64,000 nt of DNA. It comes from Desulfovibrio sp. OH1186_COT-070. Its GTDB lineage: Bacteria > Desulfobacterota > Desulfovibrionia > Desulfovibrionales > Desulfovibrionaceae. Under the pieces are notes generated by a model. That model searched no databases and was not told the DNA's origin. It saw only the letters and a list, made by a program, of their open reading frames with translations. Of the stretch, positions 8,188 through 17,429 are shown piece after piece. Location: contig NZ_RQYH01000007.1 in NCBI RefSeq assembly GCF_003860215.1, positions 1 through 64,000 on the forward strand. Reading direction: 5' to 3'. Each line of letters begins with the position of its first letter. The first letter of the stretch is position 1. The position numbers were made by a program, and so were the translations under genes.

Positions 8188-10586
8188 TGCTTTTCTCCGG
8201 GCCGGGCGGGGCTCTCCTCCGGGCACACCGCCCCGCTGCTTTCTCCCACGCACAGCCGGGGCAGAAGCCAGAGGGCAACAGGTATTTCCGCCAGCAGACC
8301 CCAGAAAACCACTTCTCCCATAGCCCTGAGCACAGGGTGGCTTGCCAGAGCCAAAAGCCCCATGCCCGCAAGGGTCGTCAGCGATGAAACCAGCACCGCC
8401 CTTTGCGCTCCCGCCCTGATGCCCCTGACAAGCTCGTGGGCCACAAGAATGCCGTGATCCGCGGAGAGCCCCAGCACCAGCGGCAGGGCCGCCATGCCCG
8501 CCAGCGTCAGGGGCTGCCCCGTGCAGGCCATCCAGGCAAGGACAGTACCAATGGAACACAAGGGCGGCAAAGATGCAAACAGGGCCATGCGCGCGCTTTT
8601 CAGGCAGGCAAAGAGCACGGCAAAGCAGGCCATCCAGGCCAGAGGCAGAAGATGCCTTTCTGACGCAAACTGCCGCGACAGCGTTTTTTCGAGAAAACCG
8701 GGCAAAAGAATCAGGACGTCCTGAAGCGTTCCCCCCTCCACACGCGAAAAATCCGTTCCCGGCCCTGCGAAAAGCAGAACTCTGGCTCGCTCCCCGGCGG
8801 CACGCACAGCCTCGCCGGGCACGAATGTGTCCAGCAGTTCGCCAAGACCCGCCGCGCGCACGACGTCAGGGCCGAAGGGCGCCACAGGCTGTTGCAGCAG
8901 CCCAAAGAAGGAGGCAAAGGCATTGTCTGCAAAGCCGTGTCTGCGAGCCGCCTCCGCCAGCAGGCCGCGCAGTTGCTGCCCGTGCTCCCGCGCAAAGCGC
9001 GTCCAACGCCGCACGTTTTCCCTCGCTTCCTCCGGCCCGGGCCACATATCGCCGGGTGTGAGCAGGTCCACAGCAGGATCGACGCGGCGCAGAGCATGGG
9101 AAAGACGGCGGGCCTTGCGCATGGCGTCTTCCATGTTTGCCCCTTCCACAACCAGCACCGTGGTCCCGGACGATCCCCAAATAGCCTCAAGGCGGCGGGC
9201 GTCCTCGTGCAAGAGGTGTGCATCCGCCCCCATGCTGCGCGGGGAAACATCCACCCCCACATGAAAAAAAAGAAAAAAACACAGGGAAAGCAGCAGGCTT
9301 GCAGCAATGCCCGTGCGCCACAGGGAAGGCTGCACAGGCATTGCCGTCCGGACAGAGGCATGCAGGCGCGGCCCGGAAAACCAGGGACAGAGCGGCAAAA
9401 CAGTAATAGCCAGCACAAAACCCGCACTCAAGGCAAGAAGGGAAAAACAGGCCAGTTGCCGCACTGCGGGCAATCCGGAAAACAGCAGCACAACAAAGCC
9501 GGAAATATTGACCAGATAGCCCTGAAACAGGGGGGCGGCCAGATTGTGGAGCGCATCTTCCGCCGAAGCCCCCTCCCGCAGGGCAAAATGCACATGAACG
9601 GCATAGTCTTCCGCCAGACCAAGGGTCGCCGCGCCAAAGCCCAGGGCCAGGCCCGACAGGACAGGAAAAAGAAGCGTCATCCCGCCCAGAGCCATGCTTG
9701 CGGCCACGCAGGGCGTCAGCAAAAGCCACACTGCGCCTGCCGAACGCACCAGCGCCAGATAAACGGCCAGCAGCGCCGCCAGGGAAAAACCGGCCACAAA
9801 GGCCATGTCCCGGTGGATGGTGCGGGTATTGACAGCGCTGTGCCGCTGCCCGCCGACCACAAGGGCCCGCATGTCCGGAGCGAGGATGTGGGCCAGACCG
9901 TTTTCCACGGCGTCCAGAAGCTGCACCGCCGCATCCACATCGTGCAGGGAATGGGCGGGGCGCAGAACCAGAAGCAGATGCCTGCCGTCAGTACTCACCG
10001 GATACCCGAGTACAGGGTCGGAAGGAGTGCGCGCATGCCCGTCAGGCAGACGGGAAAGCACTGCCGGGAGCAGGCCCAGCGGGTCGGCCTGAAGCCAGCC
10101 AAGAGCCGGTCCGGACGCAAGAAGGCTGCCCAGACGCGCATGCACGGCGCGCACAGCGTCATCCGCCACCTGGGGATCAAGAGCGGCCTCCAGCCGCGCC
10201 AGTACTTTTTCGTCCGTATAGTAGGGCAGCAGTTGCAGAAGCTCTGCCGGATCAGGCAAAACCGCCTCCACGGGCCGGGCAAGATGCGCGGGCAGGCGGC
10301 GCACAAGAGCATCTGCCGCTTCCGCCAGGGCGGTTGCGCCGTTTTCCCGCTCCGTACTCAGGCTCACAAACAGCAGGCGCGAAGCGGGAACAAGATCCAG
10401 CGCCCCGGCCATGCTCCGGGACTCTGCATCCGCATCGGGGAAAAAAGCCGTGCTGCCGGTATCGGTTTGTACGCGCAGGGCCAGCAAAACCGCGCCGAAC
10501 CACAGGCCAAAGACCAGCGCAAAACACAACAGCCTGTGCGCCCGCATGGTGCTGTGAAGAGCGACAAGAAGGAGCCGGGCGTTCAT
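8184..10586 (-). CDS. MMPL/RND-family exporter, APE-type cluster
   Basis: This polytopic protein of about 800 residues has the RND layout: one N-terminal membrane helix, a large periplasmic loop (about residues 50-230), a block of about five helices (LAALLAVYLALV through LALGFGAATLGLAEDYAVHV), a second periplasmic loop and a second helix block ending near LCVGESSG. The acidic motif LGLAEDYAVH lies in the first helix block and a sibling LGLSADHGILV in the second. These are typical of MMPL lipid exporters. It should move the polyene lipid from the inner membrane. The start is uncertain: ATG 10586 follows the LolA stop by eight bases, while GTG 10622 is also possible. Confidence 0.85.
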   Translation of the reverse strand: MNARLLLVALHSTMRAHRLLCFALVFGLWFGAVLLALRVQTDTGSTAFFPDADAESRSMAGALDLVPASRLLFVSLSTERENGATALAEAADALVRRLPAHLARPVEAVLPDPAELLQLLPYYTDEKVLARLEAALDPQVADDAVRAVHARLGSLLASGPALGWLQADPLGLLPAVLSRLPDGHARTPSDPVLGYPVSTDGRHLLLVLRPAHSLHDVDAAVQLLDAVENGLAHILAPDMRALVVGGQRHSAVNTRTIHRDMAFVAGFSLAALLAVYLALVRSAGAVWLLLTPCVAASMALGGMTLLFPVLSGLALGFGAATLGLAEDYAVHVHFALREGASAEDALHNLAAPLFQGYLVNISGFVVLLFSGLPAVRQLACFSLLALSAGFVLAITVLPLCPWFSGPRLHASVRTAMPVQPSLWRTGIAASLLLSLCFFLFFHVGVDVSPRSMGADAHLLHEDARRLEAIWGSSGTTVLVVEGANMEDAMRKARRLSHALRRVDPAVDLLTPGDMWPGPEEARENVRRWTRFAREHGQQLRGLLAEAARRHGFADNAFASFFGLLQQPVAPFGPDVVRAAGLGELLDTFVPGEAVRAAGERARVLLFAGPGTDFSRVEGGTLQDVLILLPGFLEKTLSRQFASERHLLPLAWMACFAVLFACLKSARMALFASLPPLCSIGTVLAWMACTGQPLTLAGMAALPLVLGLSADHGILVAHELVRGIRAGAQRAVLVSSLTTLAGMGLLALASHPVLRAMGEVVFWGLLAEIPVALWLLPRLCVGESSGAVCPEESPARPGEKQ

Positions 10587-10594
10587 GGGAAGGA

Positions 10595-11269
10595 TCAGAA
10601 AGCGCCGTCCCCGGCCGCGCACCGGGCCGGGAGAGGCCGGTTGACTTCCACGGAGCGGAACAGGATATGCACAACATCCCCACCGGCCTCCACAAAACTC
10701 AGGCGGCGCACGCTGGCCATATCTTCGGCAAAGCCGACATCCATCCGGGCAAAAAATGCGGGACGGCGCGGGAACAGCCGCAGGCTCCGCGCCTCATCGC
10801 CCGGCTCAAGCCTGTACGCCGCGCGCAGGGCTTGCGGGTCAATGTCCATCCACTGGAGCACATGACGCACAATACTGGAAATAAGAGCAGTCTCCCGTCC
10901 GTCTGCGGAGCGCGCGCGGGAGGGATCGCCTTCCCAGAGACGCCCCTTGCCCGCCTCATGGACAAAGCCCGAACGCAAAGGGTGGGTGTATGCCCAGAGC
11001 AGGCGCTCACCGGAGATATCCCCTTTTTTGTTCTCCCGCTGCCGCCGCAGACAGAGAAAGCCGTGCGACTCCAGAGGACGTTTCAGGAGGGACACATGTT
11101 TTTCCTGCAAGAAATCGGCGCTGAGGGACGTGGTTCCGGCATTGCGCAGGGCCACTTCCTCCAGCAGGCGCAGGGCGGCATCCTCTCCCCCGCTGCCCGC
11201 AGCAGGCGAGGCCCAGACAACAAAGGCGCACAGCACCAGCCCCGCAACGCCCCCTCTCTGTCCACGCAC
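10595..11269 (-). CDS. LolA-like outer-membrane lipoprotein carrier, APE-type cluster
   Basis: The 224-residue product has a signal peptide (GLVLCAFVVWASPAAG) and the LolA-like half-barrel pattern: TSLSADFLQEKHVSLLKRPL early, LLWAYTHPLRSG in the middle and MDVGFAEDMASVRRLSF near the end. GTG at 11269 shares a base with the stop of the dehydratase gene (TAGTG), which fixes the start. In APE clusters a LolA-like periplasmic carrier works with the MMPL exporter to ferry the hydrophobic product across the periplasm. Confidence 0.75.
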   Translation of the reverse strand: MRGQRGGVAGLVLCAFVVWASPAAGSGGEDAALRLLEEVALRNAGTTSLSADFLQEKHVSLLKRPLESHGFLCLRRQRENKKGDISGERLLWAYTHPLRSGFVHEAGKGRLWEGDPSRARSADGRETALISSIVRHVLQWMDIDPQALRAAYRLEPGDEARSLRLFPRRPAFFARMDVGFAEDMASVRRLSFVEAGGDVVHILFRSVEVNRPLPARCAAGDGAF

Positions 11270-11697
11270 TATTCTTCCTCCGGAAGAAAAACCTTGATCT
11301 GCCCTGACGCCAGCAGCTTCTCCCCGCACCAAACCTCGCCCGTGACCACGGCGATATTGCCCAGGCGCGCCGTGAGGCAGACCGTAACGGCCAGACGCTG
11401 CCCCAGGCGCGCATCGTCGTGCACAATCACATCGCGCAGAGCGGCAAGATAGCCCCAGCCGGGAGCACGCTGCCCCGCAGCCCGCAGGCATGCCCCGGTC
11501 CCTGCGGCAAAGCACTGGGCCAGCATTTCCGCAAAAGCCGCCCGCTCCAGCAAACCGTTGGGACGCAAAAAAGGATTGTCCGCACGGACTTCCAGCACAG
11601 CCCGCGCTGCCTGCGCCGAAAAACTCTCCAGAGCGTCCAGCAGAAGCATGGGCGGACGGTGGGGCAACAAATCCGTTACGGGGACAGGCTGAATCAT
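11269..11697 (-). CDS. Hot-dog 3-hydroxyacyl-ACP dehydratase, second of two in the cluster
   Basis: This 142-residue protein begins with LLPHRPPMLLLD, the conserved N-terminal loop of the FabZ-like dehydratase found in APE clusters, with catalytic His13; ERAAFAEMLAQ supplies the acidic residue of the central helix. It probably forms a functional pair with the dehydratase at 7198-7560. The ATG overlaps the stop of the PlsC-like gene (ATGA). Confidence 0.75.
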   Translation of the reverse strand: MIQPVPVTDLLPHRPPMLLLDALESFSAQAARAVLEVRADNPFLRPNGLLERAAFAEMLAQCFAAGTGACLRAAGQRAPGWGYLAALRDVIVHDDARLGQRLAVTVCLTARLGNIAVVTGEVWCGEKLLASGQIKVFLPEEE

Positions 11698-12434
11698 GTG
11701 TCAGATTCCTGCAAGGATTCCAGACAGCGGGCGTACTGCGCCCGCGCAAAACGCATCATGGCCCGGTGTGGCAAATTTTCGCCCGAAAAATCCCCAGGCT
11801 GCACCGGGGACAGAAATTCCATGTGCACGGGAGCGGGAAAAATGCCCCTGCCGCCCGGAGGCGCGACCTGAAAACTGTTGCGGATCAGCAGGGGAAGCAC
11901 GGGGCACCCTGCCCGCACCGCCACCCGGAAGGCCCCGGAACGAAATTTCCCCAAGGCTCCCGTTCTGGTGCGGCGGCCTTCGGGAAAAAACACCAGCGTC
12001 GCCCCTTCTTCCAGACGTTGCAGGCAAAGCGCCTCTGCCTGCTCCACGGGCAGACTCTCCACATCAATGTATCCGGCGCAGCGCATGACCGGAGCAAAGA
12101 AAAACAGACGGCGGAAGGGCCAGCTTTTGGTCACCAGGCACAGATTGGCCTGAGCTTGCGCGCCAAGAAGATAAATATCCAGAAAAGACTGATGGTTGCA
12201 TATCATGACCGAGGCAGGAAAGCGCACGGCCAGATCCCCTTGGCGAAGGTGTACCGGCAGCCAGGGCCGGAGCCAGAAAAGCATGCCGCGCCCGTAGAAC
12301 CAGATCGCCCTGCGGCTGAACGGGGCCAGTTTCCGGGGGCAGAAAGGCCGCAGAACGGCCAGGCACAACATGCAGGGCAGGACAGCAAGAGTCCAGCACA
12401 AGAAAACAAGGCGGACGGCAATGCCCGACACCAT
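11694..12434 (-). CDS. PlsC-like 1-acyl-glycerol-3-phosphate acyltransferase
   Basis: The 246-residue protein has two N-terminal hydrophobic segments and the acyltransferase blocks NHQSFLD (His81, Asp86) and FPEGRRTRTGALGKFRSGA. It acts at the inner membrane. Within the cluster it is the second acyltransferase, unrelated to the LpxL-type one at 4681-5583, and may prepare the lipid moiety that anchors the polyene (inference). The ATG lies two bases after the ACP stop. Confidence 0.8.
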   Translation of the reverse strand: MVSGIAVRLVFLCWTLAVLPCMLCLAVLRPFCPRKLAPFSRRAIWFYGRGMLFWLRPWLPVHLRQGDLAVRFPASVMICNHQSFLDIYLLGAQAQANLCLVTKSWPFRRLFFFAPVMRCAGYIDVESLPVEQAEALCLQRLEEGATLVFFPEGRRTRTGALGKFRSGAFRVAVRAGCPVLPLLIRNSFQVAPPGGRGIFPAPVHMEFLSPVQPGDFSGENLPHRAMMRFARAQYARCLESLQESDT

Positions 12435-12436
12435 GC

Positions 12437-12706
12437 CTACCCGCTTTCCCCAAGGGCTCCCTGGTCGCGCAAGGCGGCGATAAAGGCATGGATATCCCCG
12501 ACGGTCCGGATTTTTGCCAGGGATTCCTTGTTGTGCAGTTTGCAGCCAAAGGCTTTTTCCAGCACAATGACCATATCCACAATATCAAGGCTGTCCAGGC
12601 CGAGATCTTCCCTGATGCGGGCTGAAGGCGTCAGGCTTTCCGGATCCAGCTCAAATTCTTCGCTCAGGGCGGCATTGACGGTTTTTTCGATATCACTGTG
12701 ATTCAT
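12437..12706 (-). CDS. Acyl carrier protein, second in the cluster
   Basis: This 89-residue ACP has the motif LGLDSLDIVDM, with Ser39 as the phosphopantetheine site, preceded by the DLGLDS consensus of fatty-acid-type ACPs. The ATG at 12706 overlaps the stop of the upstream ketosynthase (ATGA), so the longer open frame to 12844 is not used. Two distinct ACPs, one next to each set of ketosynthases, is the standard APE arrangement. Confidence 0.85.
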   Translation of the reverse strand: MNHSDIEKTVNAALSEEFELDPESLTPSARIREDLGLDSLDIVDMVIVLEKAFGCKLHNKESLAKIRTVGDIHAFIAALRDQGALGESG

Positions 12707-13941
12707 GGGGCAGTATTGTACGGGGCTTGGCGGAACATGTCGAGAACAATGCTGCAGTGGCAGCCGCCCAGAGCAAAGCTGTTTTTCAGCACCAGACTGT
12801 TGCGTGAGCGCAGGGGAGCAAAAAAGTGCCCCGGATTGCCGCAACGGGGATCGGGATCGTGCAGGCCTCTCGTGGGGGCATAAAGGCCGTCACGCAGCAT
12901 TGCGACGCACAATATGCTTTCCAGCGCTCCGCTGGCGGCCATGGTATGCCCCATGTGCCCCTTGAGGCTGCTCACGGGAACCTTCGGTCCGAAAAGTTTT
13001 TCAATGGCCCTGCCTTCGGCCATGTCTCCAGATTCCGTAGCCGTGGCATGGGCATTCACATAGCCCACGCTTTCTGCGCCGATACCGGCATCGTCCAGAG
13101 CCTGACGCATGCATTCGCCGATGGCTTCGGCATCGGGATGGGCAATGCTGCCCGGCGAGGAAAGCAGAGCCGCTCCGAGCACCTCCGCCAGAACGGGAGC
13201 ATTGCGGGCCTGCGCGCTGCGCAGGCTTTCCAGCACCAGAATGCCCGCGCCCTCCGAACACACAAGCCCGGCCCTTTTTTTGTCAAAGGGCAGCGAGGCC
13301 TGCCGGGGATCGGCCTCCTCCGAAGCCGCCCCCAACCGTGCGAACGTGGCCGGAACCAGAGGGTGAAATTCGTCCGCGCCGCCGCAGAGCATGATCTCCT
13401 CCCGGCCAGCGGCAATGGCCTCATAGCCCAGGCAGATGGCGGCAAGGCCGGAGGAACAGGCCATGGACGGAGCCAGCATGCGCCCGGTACAGCCGCAGGC
13501 CTGCGCCACATTGGCGGCAACGCTGTGCCCCATGACCTTGAAAAAAACCGTGCTGCGCGCGCTGTCCATATTGCCTTCGTGCAAAAACAGGCTGAAAAAA
13601 TCCTGCAACGTGCCGGGGCTGCCCAAAGTGGAGCCTACGGCAACGCCTGTTCTTGTTTGCGGCGCGGGAGGCAGGGCCGCCTGTTCCAGGGCCTCCCAGG
13701 CCGCCAGACAGGCAAAAACAGACATGGGCGACATGGACCGGCGCAGTTCGCGCGGGATGCGCTTTGCATCCACAGGGGGAACCCGTCCGGCCACACGGCA
13801 GCAAAAACCTTCCGCCTCCTGTTCCGGCAGGGGACAAAGGGCGCAGGCATTCCGGCGCAGCCCCCTGACCATGCACTCCACTCCCCCGCCGTACGGCGAA
13901 ACAGCGCCCATGCCCGTAATGACTACCCGTTCTCCGCGCAT
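12703..13941 (-). CDS. Beta-ketoacyl-ACP synthase, APE-type cluster
   Basis: This 412-residue ketosynthase has Cys162 in APSMACSSGLA, the first His in NAHATATESGD and the second in LKGHMGHTMAASG. It is one of three catalytically complete ketosynthases here. The protein starts MRGERVVITGMGAVSPYG at 13941, overlapping the flavoprotein gene by 19 bases; the 53 codons upstream in the same frame have no homology to the family. Confidence 0.85.
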   Translation of the reverse strand: MRGERVVITGMGAVSPYGGGVECMVRGLRRNACALCPLPEQEAEGFCCRVAGRVPPVDAKRIPRELRRSMSPMSVFACLAAWEALEQAALPPAPQTRTGVAVGSTLGSPGTLQDFFSLFLHEGNMDSARSTVFFKVMGHSVAANVAQACGCTGRMLAPSMACSSGLAAICLGYEAIAAGREEIMLCGGADEFHPLVPATFARLGAASEEADPRQASLPFDKKRAGLVCSEGAGILVLESLRSAQARNAPVLAEVLGAALLSSPGSIAHPDAEAIGECMRQALDDAGIGAESVGYVNAHATATESGDMAEGRAIEKLFGPKVPVSSLKGHMGHTMAASGALESILCVAMLRDGLYAPTRGLHDPDPRCGNPGHFFAPLRSRNSLVLKNSFALGGCHCSIVLDMFRQAPYNTAP

Positions 13942-15365
13942 TGCCTGAACTCCTTGAGTACCGCATCGTGCCCGACGGCAAAGCCTACGGCAAGGGCCGC
14001 GCTCACAATGCCTCCCAGGACACCGGGCAGCAGAATATTCTGCCCCGCCAGAAGCAGGCCCGGCAGGCGCGTGACAGGCAGCAGGGGCATGGTATGCCAA
14101 TGATGCCCCACCCCGTACAGGCTGCCCGTGGCTCCGTGTATCCAGTGCCGCAGGGTCAGGGGCGTGGCGGCGTCCAGAACACGCCAGGCATCTGCAAGGC
14201 CGGGCAGGCGTTTTTCGGCCTGGGCACGCACACGGGCCACGGCCTCCCTTTTCCAGTCCGCACAGGCGCGGGGGGAGTCGGGGGGAGCGCCCGGCGGCAG
14301 AAAAGCCGCTGCCATGACGGCCATCCTGCCGTCATGCTGCGGCCTGTCGCAAAAAAGATACAGGCAGGGCTCATCATCCTCCAGATCGGGAAACATGCAG
14401 GCACTCTCCGCTTCGGGCAAAAGATACACGCTTTCGCCTGGATGCAGAACGCCGCGGGCCTCGGCAAACAGCAACAGTGCCGAGCGGCTTTCCGGCAAAT
14501 CCGCGATGCGGTGAAGATAGGCGGGGCGAAAAAGCCCGCCGGGCACAATGGACGCGAGTTGGGACGGGTGCCCGGTAAAAATGCAGAGGTCACAGGCCAG
14601 ACGCTCCCCGTCATGCACAAAAACGCCGCTCACATTCCTGCCCGCGCTGACATCAAGGCCGCATACCATCTGCCCGCAGCGCACAGGAACACCCGTTTTT
14701 TGCAGAATATCCAGCAGCCCCGCGGCAAGTGCGGCTCCTCCTCCGTCCCAGGAACCGTTGGACTGAAAGTAGGGCCCGGCCACCAAGGCATAGTCTTCCC
14801 ATGCGGATTCGTGGGGCAGTATGCCGTACAGCAGGCAGCGCGCTCCGAGCATGGCGCGCAGGGCGGCGGGAAACCCGGCCCCCTGCAGTATCCCGTCCGT
14901 GTTGCCCCGGCGGTGCCAGACAGGCGCAGGCTCGCCGCAAACAGCGGGGTTGAGATAGGGAGAGTGCGCGAGTTGGCGCTCCATGTCCTGCAAAAGAGCC
15001 CACAGGGCGTCTCCTGTGCCGGGGAACTGCCTGTCCACAGCGGTGCGGACAGCCTCATGCCCGTCCGGCAGAAAGTATCTGCTGCCGTCGGCAAAGCGGA
15101 AGACGTCCCGGCGGCCCGTGCGGATATTCCCCAGCGCCTTTTCCACCCCCAAGGCGCGCAGCCAGCGGCGCAGGACACCACCCTTGTGCAGGCCGCCGCC
15201 GCAGTGGAAACCCGTGTCAAAGTGCAGCCCCTGACGCCGGAAACCTCGCAAAAGAGGAGCCGGAGAGGGTGCGGCCTCCAGCACGGTGACGGCATGCCCC
15301 TGCCGTGCCAGAAAAATCGCGGCGCTCAAACCGGAGATGCCGCTGCCCACCACCACGCAGCGCAT
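13923..15365 (-). CDS. CrtI/phytoene-desaturase-type FAD oxidoreductase
   Basis: The 480-residue flavoprotein has an N-terminal dinucleotide-binding fold (VVVGSGISGLSAAIFLARQG) and the C-terminal FAD closing block LLLAGQNILLPGVLGG. The overall layout matches carotene desaturase/isomerase (CrtI, CrtISO) and related amine-oxidase-like enzymes. Such an enzyme next to ketosynthases could isomerise or further oxidise the conjugated chain. The ATG overlaps the ketosynthase stop by one base (TGATG), so it is translationally coupled into the operon. The substrate is unknown. Confidence 0.8.
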   Translation of the reverse strand: MRCVVVGSGISGLSAAIFLARQGHAVTVLEAAPSPAPLLRGFRRQGLHFDTGFHCGGGLHKGGVLRRWLRALGVEKALGNIRTGRRDVFRFADGSRYFLPDGHEAVRTAVDRQFPGTGDALWALLQDMERQLAHSPYLNPAVCGEPAPVWHRRGNTDGILQGAGFPAALRAMLGARCLLYGILPHESAWEDYALVAGPYFQSNGSWDGGGAALAAGLLDILQKTGVPVRCGQMVCGLDVSAGRNVSGVFVHDGERLACDLCIFTGHPSQLASIVPGGLFRPAYLHRIADLPESRSALLLFAEARGVLHPGESVYLLPEAESACMFPDLEDDEPCLYLFCDRPQHDGRMAVMAAAFLPPGAPPDSPRACADWKREAVARVRAQAEKRLPGLADAWRVLDAATPLTLRHWIHGATGSLYGVGHHWHTMPLLPVTRLPGLLLAGQNILLPGVLGGIVSAALAVGFAVGHDAVLKEFRQCAENG

Positions 15366-16579
15366 CAGGAAACCCGCAGGATCAGGCAGGCATTGTTGCC
15401 GCCGAAACCGGCGGCATTGCTCAGGACAATCCGGGGCGGGCGCTCCAGCCTGCGGGCCAGCACCGGAATGCCCCGCGTTCCGTCGTCCGGTTCCCCGTAA
15501 TTGCGCGTTCCGGCAACAAAGCCCGCCTGGGCCATCACAATGGCATATGCCGCCTGCGCCGCGCCGGACATCCACAATTCGTGCCCGGTCAGACTTTTGA
15601 GGGCCGTCACGGGCGGGCAGTCCGCACCGAAGACCATACGGATATTGGCGGCTTCGGCGGCATCGCCCAGGGGGGTGGATGTGGCATGGGCATTGATGAG
15701 ATCAATGTGCGCCGGGGTCAGGCGCGCGTCGGCCAGAGCCATGCGCATGGCGCGCGCCAGACCATCCCGGGAAGGCACGGAAAGGCCCTCTCCGTCAGCA
15801 CTGCACCCGAAACCCAGAACTTCCGCCAGCAGGGGCACGCCCCGCGCACGCGCAAGCTCATACTCCTCCAGCAAAAGAACAGCGGCACCGCCGCTGGGCA
15901 CAAGCCCGTCCCTCTCCCTGTCAAAGGGGCGGGAGGCATCTTCGGGAGGCATGCGCACGGAAAAGGCTCCCAGCCCGTCAAAGGCGCATACGGACTGCCA
16001 GTTCACCTCCTGTGCCGCACCGCACAATACGCGATCCAGACGGCCAAGCCGGATCTGGTCCGCAGCCTGCCCCACGGCATGGGCTCCGCTGGCGCACGCG
16101 GCGCTCACCGTCCAGCAGGGGCCGGTGTTGCCCAGAAGGACATTGAGATTCATGGTGATGGTGGAGTTCATGCCGCGAAAAACGTGCCCGCTGCCCATGC
16201 CCGACGTGACGCCCGCCTCCTCCAGAGCCTGCTGCTGCTCCAGAACCGCGAGAACCGAAGAATCGTTGCCAAAAACAAGCCCGCAACGCTCGGAGCGCAG
16301 ATCCGCCGGTTCCAGACCGGCCTGGGCCAGGGCTTCCAGCGCCGCAGCGTGGGCCTGAACGGCATATTCGGGCATGGTTTTGCGCTGTTTGCGGCCCAGG
16401 TGGGCGGCAGGGTCAAAGTCTTTGATCCGGCCTGTCAGCGGGCTGCGAAAGCCGCGTTCCGTACGGGCGGGCTCGGCCACAATGCCCGAAGCCCCCGCAT
16501 ACAGGGATCGGGCCACAGCCTCCCGGCCAATGCCCAGAACAGACACAAGCCCCACTCCGGTAACAGCCACACGTTTCAT
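15365..16579 (-). CDS. Beta-ketoacyl-ACP synthase, APE-type cluster
   Basis: This 404-residue ketosynthase has Cys162 in TVSAACASGAH, His in NAHATSTPLGD and His in KSLTGHELWMSGA. The last motif differs from the usual G-H-T-x-G-A-A-G, which suggests a subgroup of its own. It is the second gene of the operon, six bases downstream of the ketoreductase. It probably starts or extends chains on one of the two ACPs. Confidence 0.85.
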   Translation of the reverse strand: MKRVAVTGVGLVSVLGIGREAVARSLYAGASGIVAEPARTERGFRSPLTGRIKDFDPAAHLGRKQRKTMPEYAVQAHAAALEALAQAGLEPADLRSERCGLVFGNDSSVLAVLEQQQALEEAGVTSGMGSGHVFRGMNSTITMNLNVLLGNTGPCWTVSAACASGAHAVGQAADQIRLGRLDRVLCGAAQEVNWQSVCAFDGLGAFSVRMPPEDASRPFDRERDGLVPSGGAAVLLLEEYELARARGVPLLAEVLGFGCSADGEGLSVPSRDGLARAMRMALADARLTPAHIDLINAHATSTPLGDAAEAANIRMVFGADCPPVTALKSLTGHELWMSGAAQAAYAIVMAQAGFVAGTRNYGEPDDGTRGIPVLARRLERPPRIVLSNAAGFGGNNACLILRVS

Positions 16580-16585
16580 GCGTTC

Positions 16586-17308
16586 TCACATGTACAGGCC
16601 GCCGTTGGCGGAAATCACCTGCCCGGTGACGTAGGAGGAAAGGCCGGAACACAGAAAGCGCACACAGCCCGCCACTTCCTCTGCGGTGCCGGGGCGGCCG
16701 AGGGGAATGTTTTTTCTGTATTCCTCCAGAGGCAGACCAAGGGTCATGTCTGTAGCGATGAAGCCCGGCGCCACCGCATTGACCAGAATGTTGCGCCTGC
16801 CCAGTTCGCGGGCCAGAGCGCGCGTGGCTCCCACAAGTCCCGCCTTGGCCGCGGAATAGTTGACCTGCCCCGCCATGCCGGTCTGCCCGGAAGCGGATAC
16901 AATGTTGACAATGCGGCCCTGCCGCGCCCGCTGCATGTGCGGCACAATGCGGCGCGTGACATGAAAAAAGCCGCCCAGATGCACGTCCAGCACAGAATGC
17001 CACTGCTCGTCGGACATCAGGCCAAAAACCGCATCGCGGGCAAAACCGGCATTGTTGACCAAGGCAAAAGGCGTTTCCCGCTCCAGCAGGGGAGCCAGCG
17101 CCCCGTCCACAGCCTCTTTGTCGGCCACGTCAAAAGGCACGGGAAAGCAGCGGCGTCCCAGGGCCTCAATTTCCTGCCGCGCGCTTTCCGCGGCCTGGTG
17201 GTCGCTGCGGTAATTGAGCCAGATATCGAAACCGTCAGCCGCCAGCCCCAAGGCCACGGCCCTGCCGATTCCCCTGCCCGCCCCTGTCACGAAAGCCACA
17301 GGCCCCAT
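16586..17308 (-). CDS. FabG-type 3-oxoacyl-ACP reductase, first gene of the polyene operon
   Basis: This 240-residue short-chain dehydrogenase has TGAGRGIG for NADP(H) binding, NNAG, and the catalytic set Ser138, Tyr151 and Lys155 (in NYSAAK). It reduces 3-keto intermediates before dehydration. The ATG at 17308 has GGAGG eight bases upstream; the open frame to 17344 has no such signal. As the most upstream gene of the block, its 5' region (17309-17429) should hold the operon promoter, but I cannot point to a convincing minus 35/minus 10 pair. Confidence 0.85.
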   Translation of the reverse strand: MGPVAFVTGAGRGIGRAVALGLAADGFDIWLNYRSDHQAAESARQEIEALGRRCFPVPFDVADKEAVDGALAPLLERETPFALVNNAGFARDAVFGLMSDEQWHSVLDVHLGGFFHVTRRIVPHMQRARQGRIVNIVSASGQTGMAGQVNYSAAKAGLVGATRALARELGRRNILVNAVAPGFIATDMTLGLPLEEYRKNIPLGRPGTAEEVAGCVRFLCSGLSSYVTGQVISANGGLYM

Positions 17309-17429
17309 ATGCGGTATCCTCCGTCTTGCGTCTTCGCCGTTCATGACATACTGTCGGCAGATACAAAAAGCGCCCGTGCAGCATATGCAAACACGGCGTC
17401 AAGAACAACCTCAACCAGCGAGTTCTCTC

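Noticed and set aside
8892-10865. A 657-codon plus-strand frame opposite the MMPL exporter
   Set aside because: Basic low-complexity composition, no ribosome-binding site, and full overlap with a clear membrane transporter on the other strand.
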